This document shows, piece by piece, positions 1-6,715 of a stretch of DNA of 45,558 nucleotides. Positions within the stretch are counted from its first letter, which is position 1, and each line of letters opens with the position of its first letter. The stretch is from IMG/VR virus record IMGVR_UViG_3300036900_000189, positions 1-45,558 of that record; one strand, given 5' to 3'. The position numbers and the translations under genes are program-made. The notes under the pieces are model-generated. The model saw only the letters and a list, made by a program, of their open reading frames with translations, searched no databases and was not told the DNA's origin. Source of the DNA: a virus.

Positions 1-135
1 GTAAGTGGCTATGCTTCCTACGGTATCTTTCGTGAAAACCTTCGACAGCGCGTCGACCAGCCGAGCCCACGGAGATTTATTTTCGAAATCCATTACGTCG
101 TTGTGCGCCGCAGCATTTGCGCAGGTTCCGCTCAT
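1..135 (-). CDS. 5' part of a replication-region gene that spans the window ends
   Basis: This is the N-terminal part (45 codons) of a gene whose remainder is at 45328-45558. Read on the minus strand from ATG at 135, the frame stays open to base 1 and continues in the same frame at 45558, giving a 121-residue protein. A GGAG lies 8 bases before the ATG, and the ATG overlaps the stop of the preceding gene (ATGA, 132-135). A second possible start is at 93. The protein has the look of a small conserved phage protein of unknown function; I recognise no catalytic motif. It lies third in the leftward early operon, after the Cro-like gene and before the DnaA-like gene, so a role in early replication or regulation is likely but inferred. 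Confidence 0.7.
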   Translation of the reverse strand, partial: MSGTCANAAAHNDVMDFENKSPWARLVDALSKVFTKDTVGSIATY

Positions 136-383
136 GGAACATACTCCGCGGGAATGGCGGAGGGGCGGTATGAGTCACGCGATTGCAACGCGGGGTGAAA
201 AGATAGGCTCGAATCCCCATAGGGGTATTGTGTTACTGTCGCAGTTCTGCCATGTTTGGTGCGCAGCCCAAAAAACGCAACCCAATGAAGGGCTTGTGCA
301 GCACCGGAAGTTGTGGGGGATGCCCCATGCGACTCTGCAGCATTACGCCCGATGGGGCGAATATCCGCTTGCGCGACTATCAT
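132..383 (-). CDS. Small hypothetical early protein (83 aa)
   Basis: An 83-residue frame is joined to both neighbours by 4-base ATGA overlaps: its start overlaps the stop of the Cro-like gene at 380-383 and its stop overlaps the start of the end-spanning gene at 132-135. That double coupling is the main evidence that it is translated. The sequence has no domain I know and is fairly low in hydrophobic residues, and frames on the other strand are also open here. It would be the second gene of the leftward early operon. Function unknown. Confidence 0.45.
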   Translation of the reverse strand: MIVAQADIRPIGRNAAESHGASPTTSGAAQALHWVAFFGLRTKHGRTATVTQYPYGDSSLSFHPALQSRDSYRPSAIPAEYVP

Positions 384-589
384 TGCGCCGTCTCTCGGAA
401 GCCAAAGACGGTCGGGCTTGCTTGCAGCGATCTTTTGCTGAGCTCGTCCGATATCAGCATGAAGTTGTCAGAAGGGATTCGTCCGCGCGCTTTCCAAGTT
501 GAAATTGCAGGACGACTCATCCCCAGCAGATCAGCCGCCGCAGCGGTCCCACCGAGCGCATCGATGACTTCTTCGACCGAAATAAGCAT
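380..589 (-). CDS. Cro/YdaS-like HTH regulator
   Basis: This 69-residue protein is built around one helix-turn-helix: residues 4-35 read like the HTH of Cro/YdaS proteins (GGTAAAADLLGMSRPAISTW). Proteins of this size and kind are phage Cro-type regulators that bind the same operators as the lysogenic repressor and favour lytic growth. The gene is divergent from the 125-residue repressor gene at 678. The promoter directly upstream has its spacer filled by a palindromic operator, and its predicted transcription start falls on or next to the ATG, so the mRNA may be leaderless. It is the first gene of the leftward early operon. The assignment as Cro rather than CI rests on position and size. Confidence 0.8.
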   Translation of the reverse strand: MLISVEEVIDALGGTAAAADLLGMSRPAISTWKARGRIPSDNFMLISDELSKRSLQASPTVFGFRETAQ

Positions 590-594
590 GTGCC

Positions 595-624
595 AAGATA
601 GTTCTCACGGCGAGAACTTGTCAA
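595..624 (-). promoter_or_regulatory. Leftward early promoter with operator O1 in the spacer
   Basis: On the minus strand there is a perfect -35 box TTGACA (619-624), an 18-base spacer and a -10-like TATCTT (595-600). The spacer holds the 17-base palindrome GTTCTC-ACGGC-GAGAAC (601-617). A dimeric repressor bound there would lie under RNA polymerase. The expected start of transcription is about 588-590, at the ATG of the Cro-like gene. The boxes and the palindrome are seen directly; repression is inferred. Confidence 0.75.
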
Positions 625-677
625 GGTTCTTATTTCAGGTAATCGACGAAATCAAAAAGACCAACAATAATAATAGG

Positions 678-1055
678 ATGGACACTGATGAACTCATTGG
701 TGAGCGGTTGCGTCTGTGGGCTCTGGCTGAAAAGCTCGAGCCGAAAGACATCTACCCTGCAATCGGATGCTCCAAGGGGAACTGGTCCGAATTCATAAGT
801 GGCAAAAAGCACGTCACGATAGACGTCGCTGATCGGCTCAAAGCAAAATTCGGCTTAACGCTCGACTTCATTTATTACGGCCAGGTCCATGCTTCCTTCC
901 CCGTAGAAATAACGGTGAGAATGGAGAAAATTAAAGCCGATGAAGCGAATGGCATTTTTATTGGTCGCCGTCGCCGTGACCGCATGCGCCAGTCCGCCGA
1001 TAAGCTGGACAAGGATGGACGGCAAGCCGCAAAGCCGAGAACAGCTCGCGGTTGA
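678..1055 (+). CDS. Putative lysogenic repressor (XRE-type HTH)
   Basis: A 125-residue protein. Residues 5-55 form an XRE/Cro-CI type helix-turn-helix (ERLRLWALAEKLEPKDIYPA, then a WSEFISGK recognition-helix region) followed by the usual DRLKAKFGLTLDFIYYG tail of this family. There is no peptidase domain, so induction by RecA-driven self-cleavage is not expected. It is divergent from the Cro-like gene and flanked by operators at 601 and 1223-1269, as expected for the main repressor. The start at 678 has only a weak AGG directly before it, so weak or leaderless translation is possible. The basic C-terminal 38 codons overlap the lipoprotein gene that starts at 940 in another frame. If that overlap is not real, the repressor may have been lengthened by a lost stop. 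Confidence 0.75.
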   Translation: MDTDELIGERLRLWALAEKLEPKDIYPAIGCSKGNWSEFISGKKHVTIDVADRLKAKFGLTLDFIYYGQVHASFPVEITVRMEKIKADEANGIFIGRRRRDRMRQSADKLDKDGRQAAKPRTARG

Positions 1056-1221
1056 CGAGACGATCTGCAAGGGCGAGGCACAGAAAGCCAAGCTCTCTTC
1101 GACCATGAAAGAGGGCGTTACGATCGGCGAGCAGGGCCTCTATAGCCCGCGCCAGCAGGCCATCAGCGATGTTTTCACTGGCTGCATGGCGCAACATGGA
1201 TGGGTAGCGCCCGTCCCCTAA
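940..1221 (+). CDS. Small lipoprotein (93 aa)
   Basis: The N-terminus MKRMAFLLVAVAVTACAS is a clear lipoprotein signal peptide with lipobox VTAC, so the mature protein would begin at Cys16 and be anchored in a membrane. The rest is a soluble domain of about 77 residues with two further Cys (one near the C-terminus, CMAQHGW). Proteins of this look occur in alphaproteobacterial genomes and prophages without known function. The gene overlaps the 3' end of the repressor gene by 116 bases and ends just before operator O2. If it is co-transcribed with the repressor it would be expressed in the lysogen, where a surface lipoprotein could act in superinfection exclusion; that role is speculation. Confidence 0.7.
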   Translation: MKRMAFLLVAVAVTACASPPISWTRMDGKPQSREQLAVDETICKGEAQKAKLSSTMKEGVTIGEQGLYSPRQQAISDVFTGCMAQHGWVAPVP

Positions 1222-1222
1222 A

Positions 1223-1275
1223 GTTCGCTCCCTGAGAACTTTTCTATTGACAGTTCTCATGGCGAGAACTAGCAT
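1223..1275 (+). promoter_or_regulatory. Rightward early promoter with operators O2 and O3
   Basis: Two further copies of the switch palindrome lie here: GTTCGC-TCCCT-GAGAAC (1223-1239, one half-site imperfect) and GTTCTC-ATGGC-GAGAAC (1253-1269). The second exactly fills the 17-base spacer between a perfect -35 TTGACA (1247-1252) and a -10-like TAGCAT (1270-1275). This promoter would drive the long rightward operon beginning at 1318 and be shut by the repressor in the lysogen. Boxes and palindromes are seen directly; the regulatory reading is inferred. Confidence 0.78.
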
Positions 1276-1317
1276 CCCTCCCAGACATCCGGCGCGGCCG
1301 GGACGAGGAGGGCCTTC

Positions 1318-2073
<756 letters not shown>

Positions 2074-2074
2074 T

Positions 2075-2179
2075 ATGCGCGAATTCGTCTCAGACACAAT
2101 CGAAGCGGTGAACCTCGCCACGTTGGCTGAGGCGATCGTCATTGCCGCGTTTCTGATAGCGCTCGGGGTGTGGCTGTGA
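2075..2179 (+). CDS. 34-aa single-pass membrane protein
   Basis: A short frame starts 2 bases after the preceding stop and ends in a TGATG overlap with the next start. Residues 16-34 form one hydrophobic segment after a short polar N-terminus, so a membrane miniprotein is predicted. Function unknown. The coupling to both neighbours supports translation. Confidence 0.5.
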   Translation: MREFVSDTIEAVNLATLAEAIVIAAFLIALGVWL

Positions 2180-2421
2180 TGGCGGAATTTCTCTTTGGCG
2201 CCATCGCTGGGTCGATCGCGACCTGGCTCGTCATGAAGTCAAGTTCGATCGTTGAAAGCGATGCCCAGTCCAAGACGCTAGTCGCCGCGCTGCGCAGCGT
2301 GCTTCCGCCCGAGGAGATGTGGAAAGAGGCCGGCCACAACTCGGTTCTGATCGAGATCGCCAAGGATGATCTCCGCAAGGCACGCGATGTATTGCGCGAT
2401 GCAGCGAGGCTTAACCCATGA
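2179..2421 (+). CDS. Small membrane-anchored protein (80 aa)
   Basis: The ATG at 2179 overlaps the preceding stop (TGATG). Residues 2-20 (MAEFLFGAIAGSIATWLVM) form an N-terminal membrane anchor, followed by a charged, probably helical cytoplasmic part. GTG codons at 2170 and 2176 are in frame, but the ATG fits the coupling better. Its stop overlaps the next gene (ATGA at 2418). Function unknown. Confidence 0.6.
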   Translation: MAEFLFGAIAGSIATWLVMKSSSIVESDAQSKTLVAALRSVLPPEEMWKEAGHNSVLIEIAKDDLRKARDVLRDAARLNP

Positions 2422-2594
2422 CTATCCACAACCCGGTCGACGAGACGAACCCGATGGCCCTGCTCGACGAGAACAGGCTGCTCCGCGCGGAGAATGCGCG
2501 GCTGCGTGCCGACAAGGAGCATCTGCTCCACGTGGTCGTCGAATGCCTGAACGCGCTAATCTTGGCCAAGCAGGAACGGGAGCGACGCCCATGA
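2418..2594 (+). CDS. Small coiled-coil protein (58 aa)
   Basis: A 58-residue frame joined to both neighbours by ATGA overlaps. Residues 13-45 (ALLDENRLLRAENARLRADK) show heptad-like Leu spacing with many Glu/Arg/Asn, typical of a short coiled coil. Function unknown; it could be an accessory subunit of a neighbouring small protein. Confidence 0.55.
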   Translation: MTIHNPVDETNPMALLDENRLLRAENARLRADKEHLLHVVVECLNALILAKQERERRP

Positions 2595-2992
2595 CAACCG
2601 CCCTCGACCGCGCCATCGCCGACATCACGCGACATTTCACGCCACCGATGAACCTCAAGCGCAGGGTGCGCGTGCTGATCCGCGGCGACCGTTACGTCAT
2701 CGAGTGCCGGTATCAGAACCTGATCGAGGGCGCTGTTGTCTGGCACAAGTATTCTGCATGCAGCCTTGATGAAGCAGTCATCCTGGTTCAGCGATACTTG
2801 GCTGCTGAACTCTACAAGAGGCAAGTCGCTTTCCGACTCTGGCGTCGCTACAGCGGCACGAACACCCGCCTGATCTACCTGCAGGACGCCATGCTGATCC
2901 TGCGCTGGCTGCGCCGCCACCGGCCGCTGATGTGGCCCCGGCTGCGGGACGATCTGCTGGAAGGCGAGACGATGCGGGAGGCGGCGGAGTGA
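2591..2992 (+). CDS. Hypothetical basic protein (133 aa)
   Basis: The start at 2591 overlaps the previous stop (ATGA). The protein is rich in Arg and Trp/Tyr (RLWRRYSGTNTRLIYLQ, LRWLRRHRPLMWPRL), which suggests nucleic-acid binding, but no known domain is visible. It is in the middle of the early rightward operon. Function unknown. Confidence 0.6.
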   Translation: MTTALDRAIADITRHFTPPMNLKRRVRVLIRGDRYVIECRYQNLIEGAVVWHKYSACSLDEAVILVQRYLAAELYKRQVAFRLWRRYSGTNTRLIYLQDAMLILRWLRRHRPLMWPRLRDDLLEGETMREAAE

Positions 2993-3093
2993 AAACGCTG
3001 TTGGAATTTGCGGGCGAACACCCGGTACTGATCGTCGTCGTGCTGATCGTCATCTTCGGCGGGATCGCTGAAATCGTGGCACAGCTACGATGA
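2989..3093 (+). CDS. 34-aa membrane miniprotein (GTG start)
   Basis: GTG at 2989 overlaps the previous stop (GTGA), and its own stop overlaps the start of the Gp157 gene (ATGA at 3090). Residues 12-28 (PVLIVVVLIVIFGGIAEIV) form a single transmembrane segment. Function unknown. Confidence 0.5.
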   Translation: MKTLLEFAGEHPVLIVVVLIVIFGGIAEIVAQLR

Positions 3094-3587
3094 AACCGAT
3101 CAACCCCGAAGTCGTCAAAGCCCAGATCGCCGGCCTGCTGGTCCGGCATCCCGAGCTGCAGGACGACGAGGAAGCGTTGCAGCTGTCCCTCGACAGCGAG
3201 ACTGATGCGACAGCCCTGCTCGGCCAGATTGTCGCCAAGCTGCAGGAGTCAAAAGCGCTATCCAACGGCACCGCGAATTGGATCTCCGATCTGCGTGCCC
3301 GGCAGGACCGTTACGACCGCCGGCAGGAAGCGCTGCGGGCGCTGGCGTTCCGCATCATGGAAATAGCGGGGCTGAAGAAGCTCGAGCTTCCGTTGGCGAC
3401 GCTTGCGATCGCGGCAGGCCGGCCGAAGGTGGTGATTACCGATGCTGCAGCGTTGCCGGCTGTGTATGTGAGGACTGTTCGTGAGCCCGCGAAAGTGCTC
3501 ATCGCCGACACCATTAAGTCTGGGCATGCGGTGCCTGGCGCCGAGTTGAGCAATGCGGAACCAGTTTTGAGCATACATGTGAAGTAG
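3090..3587 (+). CDS. Gp157-family phage protein
   Basis: A 165-residue protein resembling the siphovirus Gp157 family (PF05565): an N-terminal helical region, a central helix pair with many charged residues (IVAKLQESKALSNGTANWIS, ALAFRIMEIAGLKKLELP), then the family's typical short beta part (ATLAIAAGRPKVVITD..ALPAVYVRTVREPAK). Streptococcal members were linked to phage resistance; in most phages the gene sits next to SSB or recombination genes, as here. It probably belongs to the DNA replication/recombination set. ATGA overlap with the gene before; 10 bases to the SSB-like gene. Confidence 0.85.
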   Translation: MKPINPEVVKAQIAGLLVRHPELQDDEEALQLSLDSETDATALLGQIVAKLQESKALSNGTANWISDLRARQDRYDRRQEALRALAFRIMEIAGLKKLELPLATLAIAAGRPKVVITDAAALPAVYVRTVREPAKVLIADTIKSGHAVPGAELSNAEPVLSIHVK

Positions 3588-3597
3588 GAGAAAACGA

Positions 3598-3999
3598 ATG
3601 CGCAGGAACGACGTGTTTCCCTCGAAGTACCTGAAGGCCGAAGACATCAAGGGTCGCGAGGTCAAGGTCACAATCAACTACGTCGAAATGGAAGAGATGC
3701 CCGACGGGAAAAAGACAGAAAAGCCGGTGGTATACTTCAAGGGCAAAGAAAAGGGCGTCGTTCTCAATTCGGGCAATTGGGACATTCTCGAAGATGCGTT
3801 CGGCGATAGCGACGATTGGCCCGGCAAACAGATCACGCTCTATACCGAGCGCACCCGAAAGCCCGACGGGACTCCGACCGATGGCATTCGCGTGAGGGTG
3901 CCGCCCCAGGCACCGCCGCGCTCCGCCAGCGCTCCGCCTCCGCCAACACACGAAGATTATGTTCCTGATGGGGCTATGGACGATGAAATCCCCTTCTGA
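3598..3999 (+). CDS. SSB-like protein with acidic C-terminal tip
   Basis: A 133-residue protein. Residues 5-100 look like a small beta-rich domain (EDIKGREVKVTINYVEMEEM, then KQITLYTERTRKPDG), fitting an OB-like fold. A Pro-rich linker (PPQAPPRSASAPPPP) and the tail MDDEIPF follow. The last residues match the conserved SSB tip DDDIPF, which docks recombination and replication partners. This layout (folded domain, flexible linker, acidic tip) is that of a single-stranded DNA-binding protein, although the domain is not closely like E. coli SSB. A good GGAG site is 6 bases upstream. Next to the Gp157 gene, it fits a replication role. Confidence 0.65.
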   Translation: MRRNDVFPSKYLKAEDIKGREVKVTINYVEMEEMPDGKKTEKPVVYFKGKEKGVVLNSGNWDILEDAFGDSDDWPGKQITLYTERTRKPDGTPTDGIRVRVPPQAPPRSASAPPPPTHEDYVPDGAMDDEIPF

Positions 4000-4097
4000 C
4001 CCGAACAGCCCGCGCCCTCCCGCGGCTGGCCCCGCCGCGTCCGACTTACCCGGCAGAGTAACGGGTGCGGCGAGGTGCTACCGGTGAGGAGGTGGGG

Positions 4098-4532
4098 ATG
4101 ACTAAGCGACCAAGCGTGCCGAACGTGGACCATCTGCGTCGACGGGCGCACGAAAGCCGAGGTGATCGATATCACTCCGATCGTGAAGGCAATTGCGAAG
4201 AATGTTGGTTGGAGCCAGGGGTGAGCCCTCTTGAAGATATTCTCACGTCAGTCGGGCTCCGCGACTATGCGCGGGAGAGAGCGCAGAGGACTGGCGTCAG
4301 GTGGCGCAAGGAATTTGGGGCTCATCTTTGTTATGGCTGCAACCGCTGGAGAAAGCAGGAGGCGAGAGCCTCCGGCTTGCTTGGTCCAATCATCAGGAAT
4401 TCAGAGGTTATCTCTCGACAAATCAAAGCCCTTAAAGTCGAGCTAGAGGCGGCTCGCTTGCAGGAATCGATCTCAGGCCTAGAAAGGAAAATACGTCATG
4501 AAAGACACAGCAGAAGTCCGCTCGGAAATTGA
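4098..4532 (+). CDS. Hypothetical protein with Cys pairs (144 aa)
   Basis: ATG at 4098 is preceded by GAGGAGGTGGGG, a strong ribosome site; an in-frame upstream ATG at 4065 lacks one. The pairs CEEC (residues about 35-38) and CYGC (about 75-78) could bind one zinc ion, as in small zinc-finger or HNH-like proteins, but no catalytic HNH residues are clear. The C-terminal 45 residues form a charged helix, perhaps a coiled coil. It overlaps the next gene by 35 bases. Function unknown. Confidence 0.6.
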   Translation: MTKRPSVPNVDHLRRRAHESRGDRYHSDREGNCEECWLEPGVSPLEDILTSVGLRDYARERAQRTGVRWRKEFGAHLCYGCNRWRKQEARASGLLGPIIRNSEVISRQIKALKVELEAARLQESISGLERKIRHERHSRSPLGN

Positions 4533-4722
4533 CAGCCTGTGGGCCAAGTTCAAAAAGGGCGAGGTCACGGCTAATGAAGCGCGCGTGCACATAGGATTCG
4601 CGAGGACAATTCTCGACACACTAAAGGTCGAGATCGCTGCGGCTCACCTGAATGCAGCTCATGTGCCACCTGTGGCGCTCACAAAACCGCGCGTGATCAA
4701 CGGCAGAGCAGCTCGTCAATAA
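4498..4722 (+). CDS. Small helical hypothetical protein (74 aa)
   Basis: A 74-residue protein with an AAGGAAAA ribosome site within the end of the preceding gene. Residues 1-50 are predicted helical (IDSLWAKFKKGEVTANEARV). The motif resembles short phage proteins that precede excisionase genes; no function is known. Confidence 0.6.
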   Translation: MKDTAEVRSEIDSLWAKFKKGEVTANEARVHIGFARTILDTLKVEIAAAHLNAAHVPPVALTKPRVINGRAARQ

Positions 4723-4727
4723 GTGAC

Positions 4728-5105
4728 ATGATCACCCCCACCGCTTCGCTCCAGGAGGTCGCCGCCGCGCTGGGCGTCACGCCGCGGTGGCTTAATGAAT
4801 GGCTGCTGAAAGGCAACATGGACTGCTGCATGGTTGTGGCGCAGCGAAAAAAGCGCTTCGATGCCAGGCATTATGAGTTGATCAAAGATCGGATGACACA
4901 GCCATGCGCATCAGGATGGACCTCCGCCTCGTCAAACGCCCGCGTAGCCCGTTCTGGTACATCCGGGGGATATGGCGGGGGCGCCGAATATTTGAGAGCA
5001 CGGGCACTGCTGATGACGGGCTTGCCCAAAGGGTCCTCGAAAAGCGCGAGGAAGAGCTCTTCTCCGGGGGGGAGAAACGTGGTCATACCTTTGCCGGAGC
5101 GATAA
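4728..5105 (+). CDS. xis: Putative excisionase / HTH DNA-binding protein
   Basis: Residues 1-55 form a MerR/Xis-like winged HTH (SLQEVAAALGVTPRWLNEWL) with a basic wing. Directly upstream of the integrase, this is the usual place for a recombination directionality factor, which bends the attachment-site DNA and drives excision. The frame runs on for 202 bases inside the integrase gene in another frame. The C-terminal part is Ser/Gly/Lys-rich and ends SSSPGGRNVVIPLPER, similar to tails I recall on rhizobial phage relatives, so the overlap is probably real. The name is by position and fold. Confidence 0.65.
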   Translation: MITPTASLQEVAAALGVTPRWLNEWLLKGNMDCCMVVAQRKKRFDARHYELIKDRMTQPCASGWTSASSNARVARSGTSGGYGGGAEYLRARALLMTGLPKGSSKSARKSSSPGGRNVVIPLPER

Positions 5106-5950
5106 TCAGCTACCGGCAGGCCGGGGGTGATCGTCGGTTTCTGGCTCCCTTGCTGGAATACTTCAAGGATCGCCCCCTGAAGGAGATCGATCAGGCGGCG
5201 ATCGACGAGGCGGCCCATTACCTCTACCCAGAAGCCACCCCGGCGACCAGAAACCGCCAAGTCTACACCGTCATGTCCGCCATCCTCCGCCACGCCGGCA
5301 TCAAGCTCGACCTGCGGCGGCCAAAGGGAGCCCGCGGGAACGCTCGGACAGCCTGGCTGGCTCCGGAGGAGGCATTCGCCCTTCTGAGCGCTGCTGAGGC
5401 TCTACAGCCCCGTTTCGGGGCACTGTGCACGTTCCTGCTCTACACCGGCTGCCGGTTGAGCGAGGGGCTGCGGCTCAAGTGGGCCGACGTCGACCTGCAG
5501 GCCAGCCTCGCCCATGTCCGCATGACCAAGAACGGCGAGCCGCGGACGGTCTACCTGCCGGAGGTCGTGGTTGCGGCGCTGGCAAATATCAATCCGAAAG
5601 AGCCGTTAGAGGCCGCGACCAGAGGCGATGGCGGCAAGTTTGCGCCGGTGCGTGTCCGTAACGGACCCGGCAATGGCACCGTCTTTGGGTTCGTCAAGGA
5701 TCAGGCTCTCATGAAACGATTTCACTTTGCCTGCAGCGACGCCGGCCTGAACATTCCAGCAGGCACCGCCTTCCACATCCTGCGCCACACCTACGGTGCC
5801 TGGATGCGCCGCTATGCCGGCCTCGACACGGCCGGGCTGGTCGGGACCGGCGCATGGAAGTCACGTCAGGCCGCCGCGGTGTACGAGCACGTCGATGCGC
5901 AGGCCGAGGCGAAGAAGGTCGTGCTGCTGCCGGTGAGGAGGCGGGGATGA
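4904..5950 (+). CDS. int: Tyrosine-type integrase
   Basis: A 348-residue tyrosine recombinase that would integrate and excise the phage at the tRNA-Val site. Residues 1-60 are the arm-type binding part, 60-140 the core-binding SAM-like domain, and 150-348 the catalytic domain. All catalytic residues are visible: R184 in TGCRLSEGLRLKW, K209 in the beta-hairpin TKNGEPRTVYL, H291 and R294 in HILRHTYG, W318 at the usual second His/Trp position, and the nucleophile Y327 in AAAVYEHV. ATG at 4904 is used; ATG at 4916 is an alternative. Its stop overlaps the next start (ATGA), and the attachment site lies 207 bases downstream. Confidence 0.95.
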   Translation: MRIRMDLRLVKRPRSPFWYIRGIWRGRRIFESTGTADDGLAQRVLEKREEELFSGGEKRGHTFAGAIISYRQAGGDRRFLAPLLEYFKDRPLKEIDQAAIDEAAHYLYPEATPATRNRQVYTVMSAILRHAGIKLDLRRPKGARGNARTAWLAPEEAFALLSAAEALQPRFGALCTFLLYTGCRLSEGLRLKWADVDLQASLAHVRMTKNGEPRTVYLPEVVVAALANINPKEPLEAATRGDGGKFAPVRVRNGPGNGTVFGFVKDQALMKRFHFACSDAGLNIPAGTAFHILRHTYGAWMRRYAGLDTAGLVGTGAWKSRQAAAVYEHVDAQAEAKKVVLLPVRRRG

Positions 5951-6144
5951 CGCGGAGAATTTTGTACCACGTCGTGCTCGCCGGGCTGTTTGGCTTCCCG
6001 TTGATGGGGTCACTGTTTGGATTCGAGGCGGGATTTTTCACATTCATGGGCACCGCGGCGCTATCGTCATATCTTGCGATTACTGAGACAAACCGCATGC
6101 ACTCGGAAACGAAAAATGAAGAACCTCCTGCGGCACAGCGATAA
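5947..6144 (+). CDS. Small two-helix membrane protein (65 aa)
   Basis: The ATG at 5947 overlaps the integrase stop, with GAGGAGGCGGGG upstream. Residues 5-45 hold two hydrophobic segments (VVLAGLFGFPLMGSLFGF and FFTFMGTAALSSYLAI) followed by a polar tail, so an inner-membrane protein is predicted. It lies between integrase and attP, a place often used by lysogenic-conversion genes; function unknown. Confidence 0.6.
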   Translation: MTRRILYHVVLAGLFGFPLMGSLFGFEAGFFTFMGTAALSSYLAITETNRMHSETKNEEPPAAQR

Positions 6145-6157
6145 CTTGAATCGCAAT

Positions 6158-6208
6158 ACTCCCTTCACACGGGAGGGGTCACAGGTTCAATCCCTGTCGC
6201 GCCCACCA
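6158..6208 (+). other. attP: attP core: 3' half of tRNA-Val(CAC)
   Basis: These 51 bases match the 3' part of a tRNA: anticodon stem CTCCC/GGGAG (6159-6163, 6171-6175) with loop TTCACAC (anticodon CAC, Val), T-arm ACAGG-TTCAATC-CCTGT (6181-6197), acceptor strand CGCGCCC (6198-6204), discriminator A and encoded CCA (6206-6208). No D-arm or 5' acceptor strand (expected GGGCGCG) is upstream, so it is not a working tRNA gene. Phages that integrate in tRNA genes carry the 3' end to restore the gene after insertion. Its place just after the integrase supports attP. Only one copy is present, as expected for the free phage form. Confidence 0.9.
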
Positions 6209-6290
6209 TCTGGAAATCAGCCTAAGTCATTGATCTTGTTACGTCATCGGTCATCCGGTGGCGGAGTGGGAATCGGCTCACCCCAACGCA

Positions 6291-6370
6291 AAATCACGCA
6301 ACGAACCATGAACGCGACGCGCATTCGCGATCAAAACAGGTGCACTTTTGGGGTCGGAAATCACGGAACG
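6291..6370 (+). repeat. Candidate arm-type repeats beside attP
   Basis: Two near-identical 13-base words, AAATCACGCAACG (6291-6303) and AAATCACGGAACG (6358-6370), lie 83 and 150 bases after the attP core; a shorter relative, GGTCACGGAATA, is at about 6419-6430. Direct repeats at this distance are typical of arm sites for the integrase N-terminal domain. No gene is convincing in 6145-6434, so this stretch is probably the right arm of attP. Binding is inferred. Confidence 0.4.
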
Positions 6371-6440
6371 TTCTCATGAGGATAATCCTAGCCGCGATTG
6401 ACCTCCCGCACCGGCCTCGGTCACGGAATAGGAGATGGAG

Positions 6441-6713
6441 ATGACGAAGCGCTGGTCTGGAACCGTTAGCGATCTGAGTAAAACAAAACGCCAAGCGTCA
6501 AAGGAAAGGCGCTCGGTGGATCGCTCTATAATTGTTGGTTTTCTTAAACGCGAGGCTGACTTGTGCATCTCCGACATCGTGTCAGGAGATGAAATAGGCC
6601 GACGGGAAGCGAACGCCCGCGCGGGAGCCTTACTCACCGCAGCCGAGGATATTGCGCAGGGGAAACACGAGTCAGTGACCACCCCGACGGCGAGCACCAG
6701 GAGGAGACGATGA
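6441..6713 (+). CDS. Hypothetical protein (90 aa)
   Basis: ATG at 6441 follows GGAGATGGAG; ATG at 6435 is also in frame. The protein is basic at the N-terminus, with a helical middle (VDRSIIVGFLKREADLCISD). Its last residues (TTPTASTRRRR) are encoded by the first copy of a 40-base leader repeat, so the C-terminal end was probably set by the repeat. It overlaps the next start by 4 bases. Function unknown. Confidence 0.55.
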   Translation: MTKRWSGTVSDLSKTKRQASKERRSVDRSIIVGFLKREADLCISDIVSGDEIGRREANARAGALLTAAEDIAQGKHESVTTPTASTRRRR

Positions 6714-6715
6714 GC
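6676..6715 (+). repeat. Leader repeat copy 1
   Basis: First copy of a 40-base sequence that begins TGACCACCCCGACGGCGAGC and ends in the ribosome site AGGAGGAGACG plus the start codon of the next gene. It is identical to copy 3 (7501-7540). Confidence 0.9.

Noticed and set aside
5-502. Plus-strand frame of 165 codons at the window start
   Set aside because: It conflicts with three coupled minus-strand genes and with the Cro-like gene; no domain and no upstream site.
6159-6208. A working tRNA-Val gene
   Set aside because: Only the 3' half is present; no D-arm or 5' acceptor strand lies upstream.
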